A stretch of 64,000 nt of DNA from Syntrophales bacterium. Its GTDB lineage: Bacteria > Desulfobacterota > Syntrophia > Syntrophales > PHBD01. Shown one piece after another: positions 23,794-32,928 of the stretch. Positions within the stretch are counted from its first letter, which is position 1, and each line of letters opens with the position of its first letter. The DNA lies in the NCBI GenBank assembly GCA_035363115.1, contig DAOSEM010000003.1, positions 346,839 to 410,838 of the forward strand, given 5' to 3'. Both the position numbers and the translations under genes were made by a program. The notes below the pieces were generated by a model, which was not told where the DNA came from, searched no databases, and worked only from the letters and a program-made list of their open reading frames with translations.

Positions 23794-25797
23794 TCAGCCC
23801 ATTTCCCCCATGGCCAGCATCAGGCCGGTCATCTCCCGGATGCGGTCCCGCAACTCCGCGGCCTTCTCGAACTCCAGGTCCTTCGCCGCGGCCTTCATCT
23901 CCTTCTTCAGCCGCTCGATGACGGCGGTGATCTCCTCCTCTGTGCCGTACGCTGCTCCGGGCTCCTTCACGACGGGGACGGTGACGTAGTCCGCCTCGTA
24001 GACCGACGAGAGAACATCGGAGATGGCCTTCCGGATGCTCTCGGGGGTGATGCCGTGCTCCTCGTTGAAGCGGTGCTGGAGCTCCCGGCGGCGCTTCGTC
24101 TCCTCCAGGCAGGCCCGGATGGCCTGGGTCTCCCGATCGGCGTAGAGGATCACCCGGCCGGCGACGTTCCGGGCGGCCCGGCCGCTGGTCTGGATGAGGG
24201 ACCGCTCGGAGCGGAGGAATCCCTCCTTGTCGGCGTCCAGGATCGCCACCAGGGAGACCTCCGGGATGTCGAGCCCCTCCCGGAGGAGATTCACCCCCAC
24301 CAGGACGTCGAACTCGCCGAGGCGGAGGTCGCGGATGATGGCCACCCGCTCGAGTGTCTGGATGTCCGAGTGGAGATAGCGGACCCGGACGCCCAGCTCC
24401 TCGTAGTAGCGGGTCAGGTGCTCCGCCATCCGCTTCGTCAGGGTCGTCACGAGGACCCGCTCCCCCCGGTCCGTCCGCTCGCGGATCTCCGCCAGGAGGT
24501 CGTCCACCTGGCCCGCCACGGGCTTGACGGCGAGCTCCGGGTCCATGAGTCCCGTGGGGCGGATGATCTGCTCGACGACGCGCCCCCGGGCCTTCCTGAT
24601 CTCGTACTCGGCGGGCGTGGCGGAGATGTAGAGGCGCTGCTGGGGGAATTCTTCGTATTCGTCGAAGCGGAGCGGCCGGTTGTCCAGCGCCGAGGGCAGG
24701 CGGAACCCGTGGTTCACCAGGGTCTCTTTCCGGGACCGGTCCCCCCGGTACATGCCGTTCAGCTGGGGGATGGTGGCGTGGCTCTCGTCCACGATGATGA
24801 GGGCGTCCTTCGGGAGGTACTCCACGAGGGTGGGCGGCGGCTCCCCGGGCCTGCGGCCCGTCAGGTGCCGCGAGTAGTTCTCGATCCCCTGGCAGTAGCC
24901 CATCTCCTCCATCATCTCCAGGTCGAAGAGGGTGCGCTGCTCCAGCCGCTGGGCCTCGAGGAGCTTGCCCTGTTCCTTGAGCCAGGACAGGCGCTCCTTC
25001 AGCTCGACCCGGATGTCCTTCACGGCCCGCTCCAGGTTGTCCCGCGTCGTGACATAGTGGCTCCCGGGGTAGACGGCCATCTTGTCCACCTTCATGAGCT
25101 TCTTCCCCCGCAGGGGATCCACCCAGGAGATGGCCTCGATCATGTCGCCGAAGAACTCGATCCGGACGGCCCGGTCCTCCTCGTAGGCCGGGAAGATCTC
25201 CACCGTATCCCCCCGGACCCGGAAGGTTCCCCGGTGGAAGTCGATGTCGTTCCGCTCGTACTGGATCGCCACGAGATGGCGCAGCAGGTCGTCCCGGGGG
25301 ATCTCCAGGCCCTCCGCCACGTTCACCTGCATCCCCGAGTAGGACTCGGGGGAGCCCAGGCCGTAGATGCAGGAGACGCTGGCCACGATGATCACGTCGC
25401 TCCGCTCGAAGAGGGCGTGGGTGGCGGCGTGGCGAAGCTTGTCGATCTCCTCGTTGATGGACGAGTCCTTCTCGATGTAGGTGTCTGTGCTGGGGAGATA
25501 GGCCTCGGGCTGGTAGTAGTCGTAGTAGCTGACGAAGTAGTGAACGGCGTTCTCCGGGAAGAGGGCCTTGAACTCGCCGTAGAGCTGGGCCGCCAGGGTC
25601 TTGTTGTGGGCCATGATCAGGGCGGGCCGCTGGACCGCCTGTATGACCTGGGCCACGGTAAAGGTTTTCCCCGAGCCGGTGACCCCCAGGAGGACCTGGT
25701 GGGGATCGCCCTTGAGGACGCCCTCCGCCAGCGCCTCGATGGCCTGGGGCTGGTCGCCGGCGGGCTGGAATTCCGATGTGAGCTGAAAACGGTTCAT
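23794..25797 (-). CDS. uvrB: excinuclease ABC subunit UvrB
   Basis: With the ATG at 25797 the protein is 667 residues, the normal UvrB length; an upstream in-frame extension lacks family similarity. Key features are Walker A LLGVTGSGKTFT, the beta-hairpin YYDYYQPEAY that clamps damaged DNA, and the DESHATIPQ helicase box. The QTSGRAARNVAGRVI motif VI and a C-terminal UVR motif (ELRDRIREM) complete it. It is the damage-verification helicase of nucleotide excision repair. No SOS box was recognised upstream. Confidence 0.96.
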   Translation of the reverse strand: MNRFQLTSEFQPAGDQPQAIEALAEGVLKGDPHQVLLGVTGSGKTFTVAQVIQAVQRPALIMAHNKTLAAQLYGEFKALFPENAVHYFVSYYDYYQPEAYLPSTDTYIEKDSSINEEIDKLRHAATHALFERSDVIIVASVSCIYGLGSPESYSGMQVNVAEGLEIPRDDLLRHLVAIQYERNDIDFHRGTFRVRGDTVEIFPAYEEDRAVRIEFFGDMIEAISWVDPLRGKKLMKVDKMAVYPGSHYVTTRDNLERAVKDIRVELKERLSWLKEQGKLLEAQRLEQRTLFDLEMMEEMGYCQGIENYSRHLTGRRPGEPPPTLVEYLPKDALIIVDESHATIPQLNGMYRGDRSRKETLVNHGFRLPSALDNRPLRFDEYEEFPQQRLYISATPAEYEIRKARGRVVEQIIRPTGLMDPELAVKPVAGQVDDLLAEIRERTDRGERVLVTTLTKRMAEHLTRYYEELGVRVRYLHSDIQTLERVAIIRDLRLGEFDVLVGVNLLREGLDIPEVSLVAILDADKEGFLRSERSLIQTSGRAARNVAGRVILYADRETQAIRACLEETKRRRELQHRFNEEHGITPESIRKAISDVLSSVYEADYVTVPVVKEPGAAYGTEEEITAVIERLKKEMKAAAKDLEFEKAAELRDRIREMTGLMLAMGEMG

Positions 25798-26032
25798 AAA
25801 CGTTATGCCGGGTGCGAGTCCTCCGGGAGGAGCCTCTGTTGTTCCTCCAGGTCGTGACAGCGCTTTGCTTTTCGGCGGGTTTGCGGGTATAAGCGCGGAA
25901 CCGGATGCGGCTTTCCTTGCGTCGCGAACTATATCGGTGCCGCCGGATCGTGTCAAATGCAAGATCCCTCCACAGAAGCAGGGATCGATCCCGCACGGGA
26001 GGCATCATCCGGCATTTCAGAGGAGGAATCCG

Positions 26033-27523
26033 GTGAACCCTTCTTCCATCGCGCGCCTTACCGTGCCGGCGGACATGCGCTTCCTGGAGACGATCCGGGG
26101 CTTTGTGCGGGAACTGGCCTCGGCCGCCGGACTCTCCCAACGGGAGATTCTGGGCCTGGAACTGGCCGCCGAAGAGGCCTCCGTCAATGCCGTCGAGCAC
26201 GCCTATCCGGACGGCCGGCCGGGAGACATTTTCCTGAAGGCGGAGATCGGTCGGACGGAGCTGGTTCTGTCCATCCGGGACGAGGGGCTGCCCTTCGACC
26301 CGGATCTGGAGCCGGCCGGTGTTTCCGGGACGGCCGCCGACGAGTTTTCGGCCCAGGGCCTGGGGCTGCGGATCATCCGTCACGAAGTCGACGAGGCCCG
26401 CTTCGAGAACCTCGGCCGCCGGGGGAAGGCCCTGCGTCTCGTCAAGCGGCTTGCCGCAGCCGCGGAACCGGAGCCGGAGCATCTGCCGCCGAGGATCGAG
26501 CCGGCCCCCCCGCAGCCGTACGAGATCCGATCCATGAAACCAGAGGAGGCCATCCAGGTGGCCCGGATCTTCTGGCTGGCTTACGGCTATTCGTACAAAA
26601 ACGAAAATTTTTACCGCCCGGAAGGACTTCTCCACCTGGTGGGAAGCGGCCGTCTGGTCAGCACCGTCGCCGTGACTGAAATTGGCGAGGTCGTGGGGCA
26701 CGTCGGCATCCTGCGGCCGACACCGGCGCCCATGGCCGAGGCGGCCCTGCTGGTGATCAACCCGGCCCACCGGGGCCGTGGGCTGATGGATGCGCTCTCC
26801 AGGGCCAACGAGGCCAGGGCCCTGGAGATGGGGCTGCTCGGCATGTCCATCGATCCCGTCACCAGCCATGCCATCAGCCAGCGGGACGTGATGCGGCTGG
26901 GGGGGCGTCCCTGCGGCCTGGACCTGGCCGCCAGTCCCCCCCGGCTGTTCAAGGCCCTCGACCCCGAAGCGGCATCGCCACAGCGGGAGTCCTGTCTCCA
27001 CTGCTTCCGCTATTTCGACGCCCCTCCGCCGGTGAAGGCCTATGTCCCGCCCCGCCACCGGGAGATTATCTCCCGCATCTACGATGGCCTTGCCCAGCCC
27101 TGCACCTTCGGCGATCCGGCCCCGGCCGCCGCGCCGGGGGAGTACCGGATCGACTTCGATAAGGCCGTGCTCAAGGGGATCATCCGGGTGGCGCGGGCCG
27201 ACGACCGCCAGTGGCCGGAGCTTCTCCGGGCTGCGGACGACCTGGCGGAGTATGCCGGAGCGGAGGTGGTGAACCTCGATCTCCCCATTGCGCAGCCGGC
27301 GGCGGCTCTTCTCTGCAAGCGGGCGGAGGAGGCGGGATTCTTTTTCTCGGGGATCCGGCCCCGGGAGGCCTCGGACGGCGACAGCCTCCGGCTCCAGCGG
27401 CTCCACTGCCCCTTTGATCCGGACCGTCTGCAGTTCTTCGACGAGTTCGGCAGGCTGCTCTTCGATTACGTGAAGGCGGGAATGGGGGAAGCAGGGAGGC
27501 AATCGACCGGGTCAGGCGGGTAG
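26033..27523 (+). CDS. HATPase_c (RsbW-like) - GNAT fusion protein
   Basis: The protein is about 496 residues, starting at GTG 26033 six bases after AGGAGG. Residues 1-140 form a serine-kinase/anti-sigma-type ATPase: N-box ELAAEEASVNAVEHAY, G1 IRDEGLPFDP and G2 SAQGLGLRII. After a Pro/Glu-rich linker (141-162) comes a GNAT domain with VINPAHRGRGLMDAL as the acetyl-CoA loop. The last ~180 residues form a third domain of unclear fold, possibly a degenerate GNAT. It is divergent from uvrB. The combination suggests a stress-signalling protein that couples an ATP-binding switch to acylation; the target is unknown. Confidence 0.8.
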   Translation: MNPSSIARLTVPADMRFLETIRGFVRELASAAGLSQREILGLELAAEEASVNAVEHAYPDGRPGDIFLKAEIGRTELVLSIRDEGLPFDPDLEPAGVSGTAADEFSAQGLGLRIIRHEVDEARFENLGRRGKALRLVKRLAAAAEPEPEHLPPRIEPAPPQPYEIRSMKPEEAIQVARIFWLAYGYSYKNENFYRPEGLLHLVGSGRLVSTVAVTEIGEVVGHVGILRPTPAPMAEAALLVINPAHRGRGLMDALSRANEARALEMGLLGMSIDPVTSHAISQRDVMRLGGRPCGLDLAASPPRLFKALDPEAASPQRESCLHCFRYFDAPPPVKAYVPPRHREIISRIYDGLAQPCTFGDPAPAAAPGEYRIDFDKAVLKGIIRVARADDRQWPELLRAADDLAEYAGAEVVNLDLPIAQPAAALLCKRAEEAGFFFSGIRPREASDGDSLRLQRLHCPFDPDRLQFFDEFGRLLFDYVKAGMGEAGRQSTGSGG

Positions 27524-27556
27524 GGACCGCCTTCCCGTTCGTCCCGGAACGTCCTG

Positions 27557-27997
27557 TTATGGTCTTGCCAGGAACGCCCGCTTGATCCGGCCGTCGAACC
27601 CGGCGGATTCGTAGAACGATCCGATCTCCTCGCTTGTTCGTCCCGTGCACAGCATGACCTTGTAACAGCGGTTCTCCCGGGCCAGCACCAGCGCTTCTTT
27701 CAGAACGGCCGTGCCGTATCCTTTCCGGCGATGTGCGGCGTGGGTGACCACGTTTTCGATGACGCCGTACGGCCGGCAGCCCCGGCTCAGATTCGGAATG
27801 ATGCTCAGGGTGCAGGAGGAGACGAGCCTGCCGTCCACGAAGACGCCCAGGTACCGGAAGGACCGGCTGTCCCGGATCTGCTTCCAGACGGCCTCCACCT
27901 CCCGTCTTTCCGGCAGCGGATCGTCGGATGCATGCATGTGAGAATAGAGGGCGAGCAGGTCGTCCAGTTCCCCTTCACGGAGCTCTCTCGTTTCCAT
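27557..27997 (-). CDS. GNAT acetyltransferase
   Basis: The protein is about 146 residues, with ATG 27997 after GGGAGG. The GNAT core is VIENVVTHAAHRRKGYGTAVLKEAL, in which RRKGYG is the acetyl-CoA pyrophosphate loop. It ends with GSFYESAGFDGRIKRAF, the usual strand-5 to strand-6 region. The protein is soluble and small. It lies at the 3' end of a minus-strand run with a methyltransferase and alkylation-repair genes. The substrate is unknown. Confidence 0.83.
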   Translation of the reverse strand: METRELREGELDDLLALYSHMHASDDPLPERREVEAVWKQIRDSRSFRYLGVFVDGRLVSSCTLSIIPNLSRGCRPYGVIENVVTHAAHRRKGYGTAVLKEALVLARENRCYKVMLCTGRTSEEIGSFYESAGFDGRIKRAFLARP

Positions 27998-28078
27998 TCG
28001 ATCCTCCCGCAACCCGCCGGCCGCCGTTGGTGTGACCCCGCCGCTCTTCCCGCGGGCAGCCGCACCGGCTGCCCCCAA

Positions 28079-28942
28079 TTACCCCCGGCCTTTTCGAGCG
28101 GCAATGGCCAGATTGGCGGACTGGCTTTCCTCTTCGACCTCGACGCCCGTGAGGGAAGGGTAAAACCGGACGTCTTCGAATCCCGTCCGGACGAGCACAT
28201 CCCGGAACTGTTCCTCCGTATAGGCTTCACTGGTCATCGCATGGCGGGTCACTGCTCCCGTTTCGGCGTCCACGATGAAAAAGCGCTGCGTTGCCGCCAG
28301 CCCGTCGGCGTTCCAGAAGCTTTCGGTCAGGCAGAGATGCGGGCGGTCCGAGAACAGGCCGCCGCCTTCGCCGCAGGCGTACCAGGAGCTTCCCGCCTGG
28401 CCCTGTTTCATGACTGTGTCGAACCTCTGCGGTTCAAGCAGCAGCAAGCCGTCCGGGGCAAGGGCCGAGAGGGCCTTTTCGAGGATCCGGCGCGCGTCGC
28501 TTCTCCGGAAGACGTTGAGCTGGCCGAAGATCATCATGACCAGGCCGTACCCGCCGCCGTAATCCGCTGTCCGCACGTCCTCCAGCCGGTAGCGGCAATC
28601 CAGGCCCTCCCGCACCGCAGTGTCCCGGGCATAGCGGATCGGCTCGGGGGCGTAGTCGATGCCGACGCATGCATGCCCCAGCCTTGCCAGGCGGCTCGTG
28701 TACAGCCCGGGCCCGCAGGCCAGCTCCAGGATCCGCGTTTCCCTGCCGCCCAGCAGCACGCTGTGGATCCAGCCGACCTGCCGGTCGATGATGTCGAAAC
28801 GGCGGCTGGCCAGGTTGTGCTCCTGGGAGAGATGCTCCGCCAGCATGCGCCGGCTGAAATCCGGGTCGTTCCAGGGGATGTTCTCTCCCTCGGCCCAGGA
28901 AAGGGGAGGAATCGTTCGATCGATGATCGTTTTGAGGTTCAT
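28079..28942 (-). CDS. class I SAM-dependent methyltransferase
   Basis: The 287-residue protein has the SAM loop ILELACGPGLYTSRLARLG around residues 73-91. The acidic ribose-binding residue is in VGIDYAPEPI, and motif IV is in YGLVMMIFGQLNVF. An N-terminal segment of about 70 residues and a beta-rich C-terminus (GAVTRHAMTSEAYTEEQF) flank the Rossmann core. A GAGGA ribosome-binding site lies before the ATG. The fold is Methyltransf_25/11-like. There is no signal for a specific substrate. It stands 81 bases upstream of the acetyltransferase gene on the same strand. Confidence 0.83.
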   Translation of the reverse strand: MNLKTIIDRTIPPLSWAEGENIPWNDPDFSRRMLAEHLSQEHNLASRRFDIIDRQVGWIHSVLLGGRETRILELACGPGLYTSRLARLGHACVGIDYAPEPIRYARDTAVREGLDCRYRLEDVRTADYGGGYGLVMMIFGQLNVFRRSDARRILEKALSALAPDGLLLLEPQRFDTVMKQGQAGSSWYACGEGGGLFSDRPHLCLTESFWNADGLAATQRFFIVDAETGAVTRHAMTSEAYTEEQFRDVLVRTGFEDVRFYPSLTGVEVEEESQSANLAIAARKGRG

Positions 28943-29052
28943 GGTCTTTGTCCTCGGTCATGACATGGACCGGTGACGCGGCTGCTTGCCCGGCTGCCGT
29001 CCGGGAGTCGCCGCCGGCCCCAGTCCTGCGCTCCGCAAGAACCGGATTCGCT

Positions 29053-29769
29053 TCAGGACTTTCCCGGAGGTTCCCCGCGCAGGTACCGCCGCCTCAGCTC
29101 TTCGGGAAACTTCTCGATGGCGTACCGGAGCATTGTCCGCGGCATGATCCGGCAATGAACCTTCAGAAACGTCTCTTCCGCCGCCCGGTCGCGCTTGCCG
29201 ATCTCCCGGAGCATCCAGCCGACGGCCTTTTGGATCAGATCCTCCCGGTCCCGGAGGAGCCGTTCGGCAATGTGCAGCGTCTCGGCGAACTCCCCCCGCT
29301 TGATGAAGTGGAAGGTCGCCATGACGGCGATCCTCCGGTCCCAGAGCAGCCCGGACGCCGACAGGGCATGAAGCGGCGCGCGGCTGCGCTCCAGGAGGTG
29401 ACGGCCTACGATGTGCCCGGCCGAGGCGTCGACCAGGTCCCAGCTGTTGATGAACCGCGTGTGCTCCAGGTACAGGCGGTAGATCCGTTCCCGCGCTGCG
29501 GCGTCTCCCCGGTCATAGGCGCCGACCAGGATGAGAAGCGCCAGGAGCCTCGCCTCGTGGATGGGGGAATGGAGCAGATCGACGGCCTCCGGCAGGGGGA
29601 GATCCCCGTACTCCCGGGCGAGTTTCCGGATCTCCGGGACGTAGAGGCCGATGAAAACGTCCCCTTCGCCGTACTCCCCTTTGGCCGTCTTGAAAAACCG
29701 CTGCAGGATACGGACCCTTTCCGGGTTGCCCAGCGTCTGCAGCCGGCCTTGGATGTCGGCAGCCTTCAA
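29053..29769 (-). CDS. AlkD-like DNA alkylation repair protein
   Basis: This all-helical HEAT-like protein carries the AlkD landmarks FINSWDLVDASAGHIVG (Trp-Asp of the active-site helix), WDRRIAVMATFHFI and LIQKAVGWMLREIGKRD. AlkD glycosylases remove N3- and N7-alkylpurines without base flipping. The start is uncertain: TTG 29769 has AAAGGA eight bases upstream and gives about 238 residues. A longer TTG start at 29847 would overlap the LysE gene. The ogt gene lies just upstream, with an exporter gene between, suggesting an alkylation-defence cluster. Confidence 0.85.
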   Translation of the reverse strand: MKAADIQGRLQTLGNPERVRILQRFFKTAKGEYGEGDVFIGLYVPEIRKLAREYGDLPLPEAVDLLHSPIHEARLLALLILVGAYDRGDAAARERIYRLYLEHTRFINSWDLVDASAGHIVGRHLLERSRAPLHALSASGLLWDRRIAVMATFHFIKRGEFAETLHIAERLLRDREDLIQKAVGWMLREIGKRDRAAEETFLKVHCRIMPRTMLRYAIEKFPEELRRRYLRGEPPGKS

Positions 29770-29830
29770 AGGACAATCCTTTCCCGATGCTTCTTGTCCG
29801 GAACAACGTGCTGCGGCCGAGGCGGCATAT

Positions 29831-30442
29831 TTACTTTTTGGCGGCAATCAGGGCGGCCCCGAAAAACATGAACGTGGCCCCGCCCAGCCGGTTGATGGCC
29901 CGTCCGCCCCGCTCGGAGGTGAGCCAGCGCCGGGCCGTGCCGGCAAACAGCGCGTACAGGCAGTGGATGACGACGACCAGGGAGCTGTACGTCAGGACCT
30001 GGACGGCGAACTGGGTCCAGTAGTTCTTCGAGAGGTCGATGAACTGGGGAAAGATGGAAAGGAAAAAGAAGATCACCTTGGGATTCGTGAGCTGCAGGGA
30101 CAGCCCCTCCAGGAAACGCCTGCCGAACCCGGCCCCGCGGGACGCCTGCTCCTGGAAGCGCATCGCCGGAGCGCGCCAGAGCCGGATGCCCAGGTAGAAA
30201 AGGTAGGCGGCCCCGATAAACTTGAGGATCGTGAAGGCCAGGGCGGAGGCGGCCAGCAGGATCCCCAGGCTCGTCGCCGAAATGGCGGCGACCGCGAGGG
30301 CGCCCACGGAGATGCCGAGAATTCCGCCGAAGGTCCCCTTCATGCCGTAGCGAAGGGAGTTGGTGAGGGTCATGACGACGCCCGGCCCCGGGCTGAGCAC
30401 GGTCAGCGCGGCCACGAGCAGGAAGAGCGGATAGAGCGTCAA
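29831..30442 (-). CDS. LysE/RhtB-family amino-acid exporter
   Basis: This 203-residue integral membrane protein has about six helices and the family opening VAALTVLSPGPGVVMTLTNSL. A conserved LTNPKVIFFFLSIFPQFID lies in helix 4. The start is a TTG whose last bases overlap the ogt stop (TTGA), with GGAGG six bases upstream, so translation is coupled to ogt. The family exports amino acids or related metabolites across the inner membrane. Confidence 0.88.
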   Translation of the reverse strand: MTLYPLFLLVAALTVLSPGPGVVMTLTNSLRYGMKGTFGGILGISVGALAVAAISATSLGILLAASALAFTILKFIGAAYLFYLGIRLWRAPAMRFQEQASRGAGFGRRFLEGLSLQLTNPKVIFFFLSIFPQFIDLSKNYWTQFAVQVLTYSSLVVVIHCLYALFAGTARRWLTSERGGRAINRLGGATFMFFGAALIAAKK

Positions 30443-31011
30443 GGGGGTCCTCCGTAATGAAATGTTCGTATGGCTACACGATTTTCATCACAAAAGGCAA
30501 CCCCTTCCATTGCCAGCAGGGTGTGCTTCATGCCGAGGCCGCCCTGGTAGCCCCCCAGAGAGCCGTCGGAGCGGATCGCCCGATGGCATGGGATGACCAA
30601 GGGAAAGGGATTCGTTGCCAGGGCCGTGCCGACGGCGCGGGCACCCTTCGGGTTTCCCAGGTGCCTGGCGATGAGGCTGTACGTGCTGACGCTTCCCCTG
30701 GGGATCGCATATTCGGCGAGCAGGACGCTCCGCTGGAAGGGGGAGCAGAGATCGAGGCGGACCGCCTCGAGAGAGAACCGGATGTCCTCGCCGTTCAGAA
30801 GCGATTCGATGCGGTCGAGGAGGCCGTCAACTTCCAGGCAGGAAGAGGGGACGGCATTCGGGGAGATCACACTGACCGCCTGCCCCGCCGGATTGGCCGG
30901 CCGGGAGATCAGGATGCGACGGACTTCGGGCCTGCCTCTCGCGGCGGACCAGAGGACGGCCACGGGGCCGAAGGGAGTCACGCGAAGATGGAAGAAGGGC
31001 GGATCATTCAT
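30439..31011 (-). CDS. ogt: methylated-DNA-protein-cysteine methyltransferase
   Basis: The 190-residue protein has the suicide-acceptor motif LVIPCHRAI (catalytic Cys), followed by LGGYQGGLGMKHTLLAMEG, and the DNA-binding wing PRGSVSTYSLIARHLGNPKGARAVG. It lacks the Ada N-terminal zinc domain, so it is an Ogt-type constitutive enzyme that removes O6-alkylguanine. The gene is translationally coupled to the LysE exporter and close to the alkD-like gene. The N-terminal ~70 residues are typical of the RNase-H-like domain of this family. Confidence 0.93.
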   Translation of the reverse strand: MNDPPFFHLRVTPFGPVAVLWSAARGRPEVRRILISRPANPAGQAVSVISPNAVPSSCLEVDGLLDRIESLLNGEDIRFSLEAVRLDLCSPFQRSVLLAEYAIPRGSVSTYSLIARHLGNPKGARAVGTALATNPFPLVIPCHRAIRSDGSLGGYQGGLGMKHTLLAMEGVAFCDENRVAIRTFHYGGPP

Positions 31012-31071
31012 GGGCGGGTGCGTTCACCGAAAGAGACGTGCATCATGGAAGATTTGCGGAACCGGTGTCTG

Positions 31072-31701
31072 CTATCGCAGCCTCTTCACCATCCGGTAGT
31101 GGCTTTTCACGCCCCGCTCCTCCAGCGGAAGAACGCGGCTCTCGGAGAGGATCTCCATCCCCAGCCGCCGGTAAAACCGGACCGCCGGGTTGTCGCCGGC
31201 CACGTCGAGGTGGCAGGCGTCATACCCTCGCTCGCGGGCGCGGTCGAACGCGCCGGTCAGCAGCCTTTCGCCGAGGCCTTTTCCCTGCTCCGCGGGATCT
31301 GTCGCCAGAAAAAGTACGTAATAGGCGCGATTCGGGATCGGGGGCGTGAGATACCGGATGTACCCGACGATTTCCAGGTAATGCCGGAATTCCCCGGGTG
31401 CCAGGATCTCCGGGGTCCGCTTCATCATGTTGGGGATCATCCGGTCCTGCCTTTCCCGGTCGTATCCGACTTCCAGGCCGGCGATCCTGCCGCTGGCGAC
31501 GGCGACCGTGGCGTTGGAGTGACTGTACAGGCTCTCCTCCTCTTTCCACATGGCGGTGAAGAAGCGGAGGAAGCGGTCGAAATCGTTTTCGAAGAGGCAG
31601 TCCCAGAGATGCGGATCTGTGCTGTAGATGAGCCGGGATGCGGCCTGGGCGTGCTCGGGACCGGCCGGCATGAGCGCGAGGGGATGCGGGTTCGTTTCCA
31701 T
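31072..31701 (-). CDS. GNAT acetyltransferase
   Basis: The 209-residue protein has the GNAT loop LFLATDPAEQGKGLGERLLTGAF (QGKGLG) and a motif-B segment CHLDVAGDNPAVRFYRRLGM. The N-terminal half contains PEHAQAASRLIYSTDPH, seen in a branch acting on small molecules. The ribosome-binding site is weak. It starts 11 bases after the stop of the PLP enzyme gene on the same strand, so the two may be cotranscribed. The substrate is unknown. Confidence 0.83.
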   Translation of the reverse strand: METNPHPLALMPAGPEHAQAASRLIYSTDPHLWDCLFENDFDRFLRFFTAMWKEEESLYSHSNATVAVASGRIAGLEVGYDRERQDRMIPNMMKRTPEILAPGEFRHYLEIVGYIRYLTPPIPNRAYYVLFLATDPAEQGKGLGERLLTGAFDRARERGYDACHLDVAGDNPAVRFYRRLGMEILSESRVLPLEERGVKSHYRMVKRLR

Positions 31702-31712
31702 GACCGGCTTTT

Positions 31713-32846
31713 TTACACTTCTTTCATCGCCTGGTCCAGATCCGCTATCAGGTCGTCCGCATCTTCAATCCCGACGGAGAGCCGCAGGAGCGAGTCGGAT
31801 ATGCCGATCCTCCGGCGCTCCTCCGGGGAGATCTTCGCATGGGAGGTCTCGGCGGGGGCGCAGATCAGCGTCTCCACGCCACCCAGGCTGACGGCCGGGC
31901 GGATGATCTGGAGGCGGCGCAGGACCGAGGAGGCGGAGACGATCCGCTCGTCCAGTTCGAAGGACAGCATGGCCCCGAATCCCGTCATCTGGGACCGGGC
32001 GATTTCATGTCCCGGCGAGTCCGGCAGGCCGGGATAGTTCACGCGGAACACGGATGCATGGGCGGACAGATACGCGGCGATGCGGGCGGCGTTCGCCGTC
32101 TGGCGTTCGACCCGGAGGGCCAGCGTCTTCAGGCTCCGTTCGAGGAGGTAGCACATCATGGCGTTCAGGCTGCCTCCCAGGTGGCGGGCAGCAGCGCGGA
32201 TTTTCGAGGCATGGGGTCGCGAGGTGAGGGCGGCGCCGCAGCTCAGGTCGCTGTGGCCGCCCAGGTACTTGGTCCCGCTGTGGACGACCACGTCGATTCC
32301 GAGCGGCAGGGGGCACTGGTTCACCGGCGTGGCGAAGGTGTTGTCGAGGACCGTGACGATGCCCAATTCCCGGCCGATCTGTGCCACCCGCCGGATGTCG
32401 ATGATCCCCAGCAGGGGGTTCGTGGGCGACTCGATCACGATGACCTTCGTCTGCGGAGTCACGGCATCCGCGACCGCCGCGGCGTCCGTGGCTGCGAAGG
32501 AATGGCGGATCCCCAGCCGGTCGAACATGTCCGTGGCGAAGGTGTGGGTTCCACCATACAGCTCGTCCATCATGATGACATGGTCCCCCGCTCCGGCGAA
32601 GGCGAGGATCGCCGAGCTGACGGCGGCCATGCCGGAGCTGAACAGGACGCCGTCTTCCGCGCCTTCCAGCGCGCACAGCTTGCGGACCACGGCGTCCTGG
32701 TTCGGTGTGTTGAAGTAGCGGGGGTAAGGGATGTCGTCCCGGTCCAGGTATTCGAACGAGGAGGACATGAAAATCGGCGTGTTGACGCCTCGTGTCGCAG
32801 CGTCGCGGTATGTGCCGCCGTGAACGCAGATGGTTTCCTTCTTCAT
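31713..32846 (-). CDS. cystathionine gamma-synthase/lyase family PLP enzyme
   Basis: The protein is about 377 residues, with ATG 32846 following AAGGAG. Family landmarks are YPRYFNTPNQDAVV, FSSGMAAVSSAIL, ESPTNPLLGIIDI and TVLDNTFATP. The PLP lysine lies in HSGTKYLGGHSD, and VSLGGVETLI sits near the end. It belongs to the fold-type I trans-sulfuration enzymes (MetB, MetC, MetY, methionine gamma-lyase). Which reaction it catalyses cannot be fixed by eye; no cys or met biosynthetic genes adjoin it. It is probably cytoplasmic sulfur amino-acid metabolism. Confidence 0.9.
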   Translation of the reverse strand: MKKETICVHGGTYRDAATRGVNTPIFMSSSFEYLDRDDIPYPRYFNTPNQDAVVRKLCALEGAEDGVLFSSGMAAVSSAILAFAGAGDHVIMMDELYGGTHTFATDMFDRLGIRHSFAATDAAAVADAVTPQTKVIVIESPTNPLLGIIDIRRVAQIGRELGIVTVLDNTFATPVNQCPLPLGIDVVVHSGTKYLGGHSDLSCGAALTSRPHASKIRAAARHLGGSLNAMMCYLLERSLKTLALRVERQTANAARIAAYLSAHASVFRVNYPGLPDSPGHEIARSQMTGFGAMLSFELDERIVSASSVLRRLQIIRPAVSLGGVETLICAPAETSHAKISPEERRRIGISDSLLRLSVGIEDADDLIADLDQAMKEV

Positions 32847-32928
32847 GCTTCCTGCTCCTTGCAAAGGGTTGATCTGCAGCCGGGGCACCGGTGGCGCGGT
32901 AGGCCGCCGGCATTCCCCGGCCGGTACT

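Noticed and set aside
23708..27502. Very long (1264-codon) minus-strand frame across uvrB and the HATPase-GNAT gene
   Set aside because: It reads uvrB in the wrong frame and the fusion gene antisense; both of those genes have complete motifs in their own frames.
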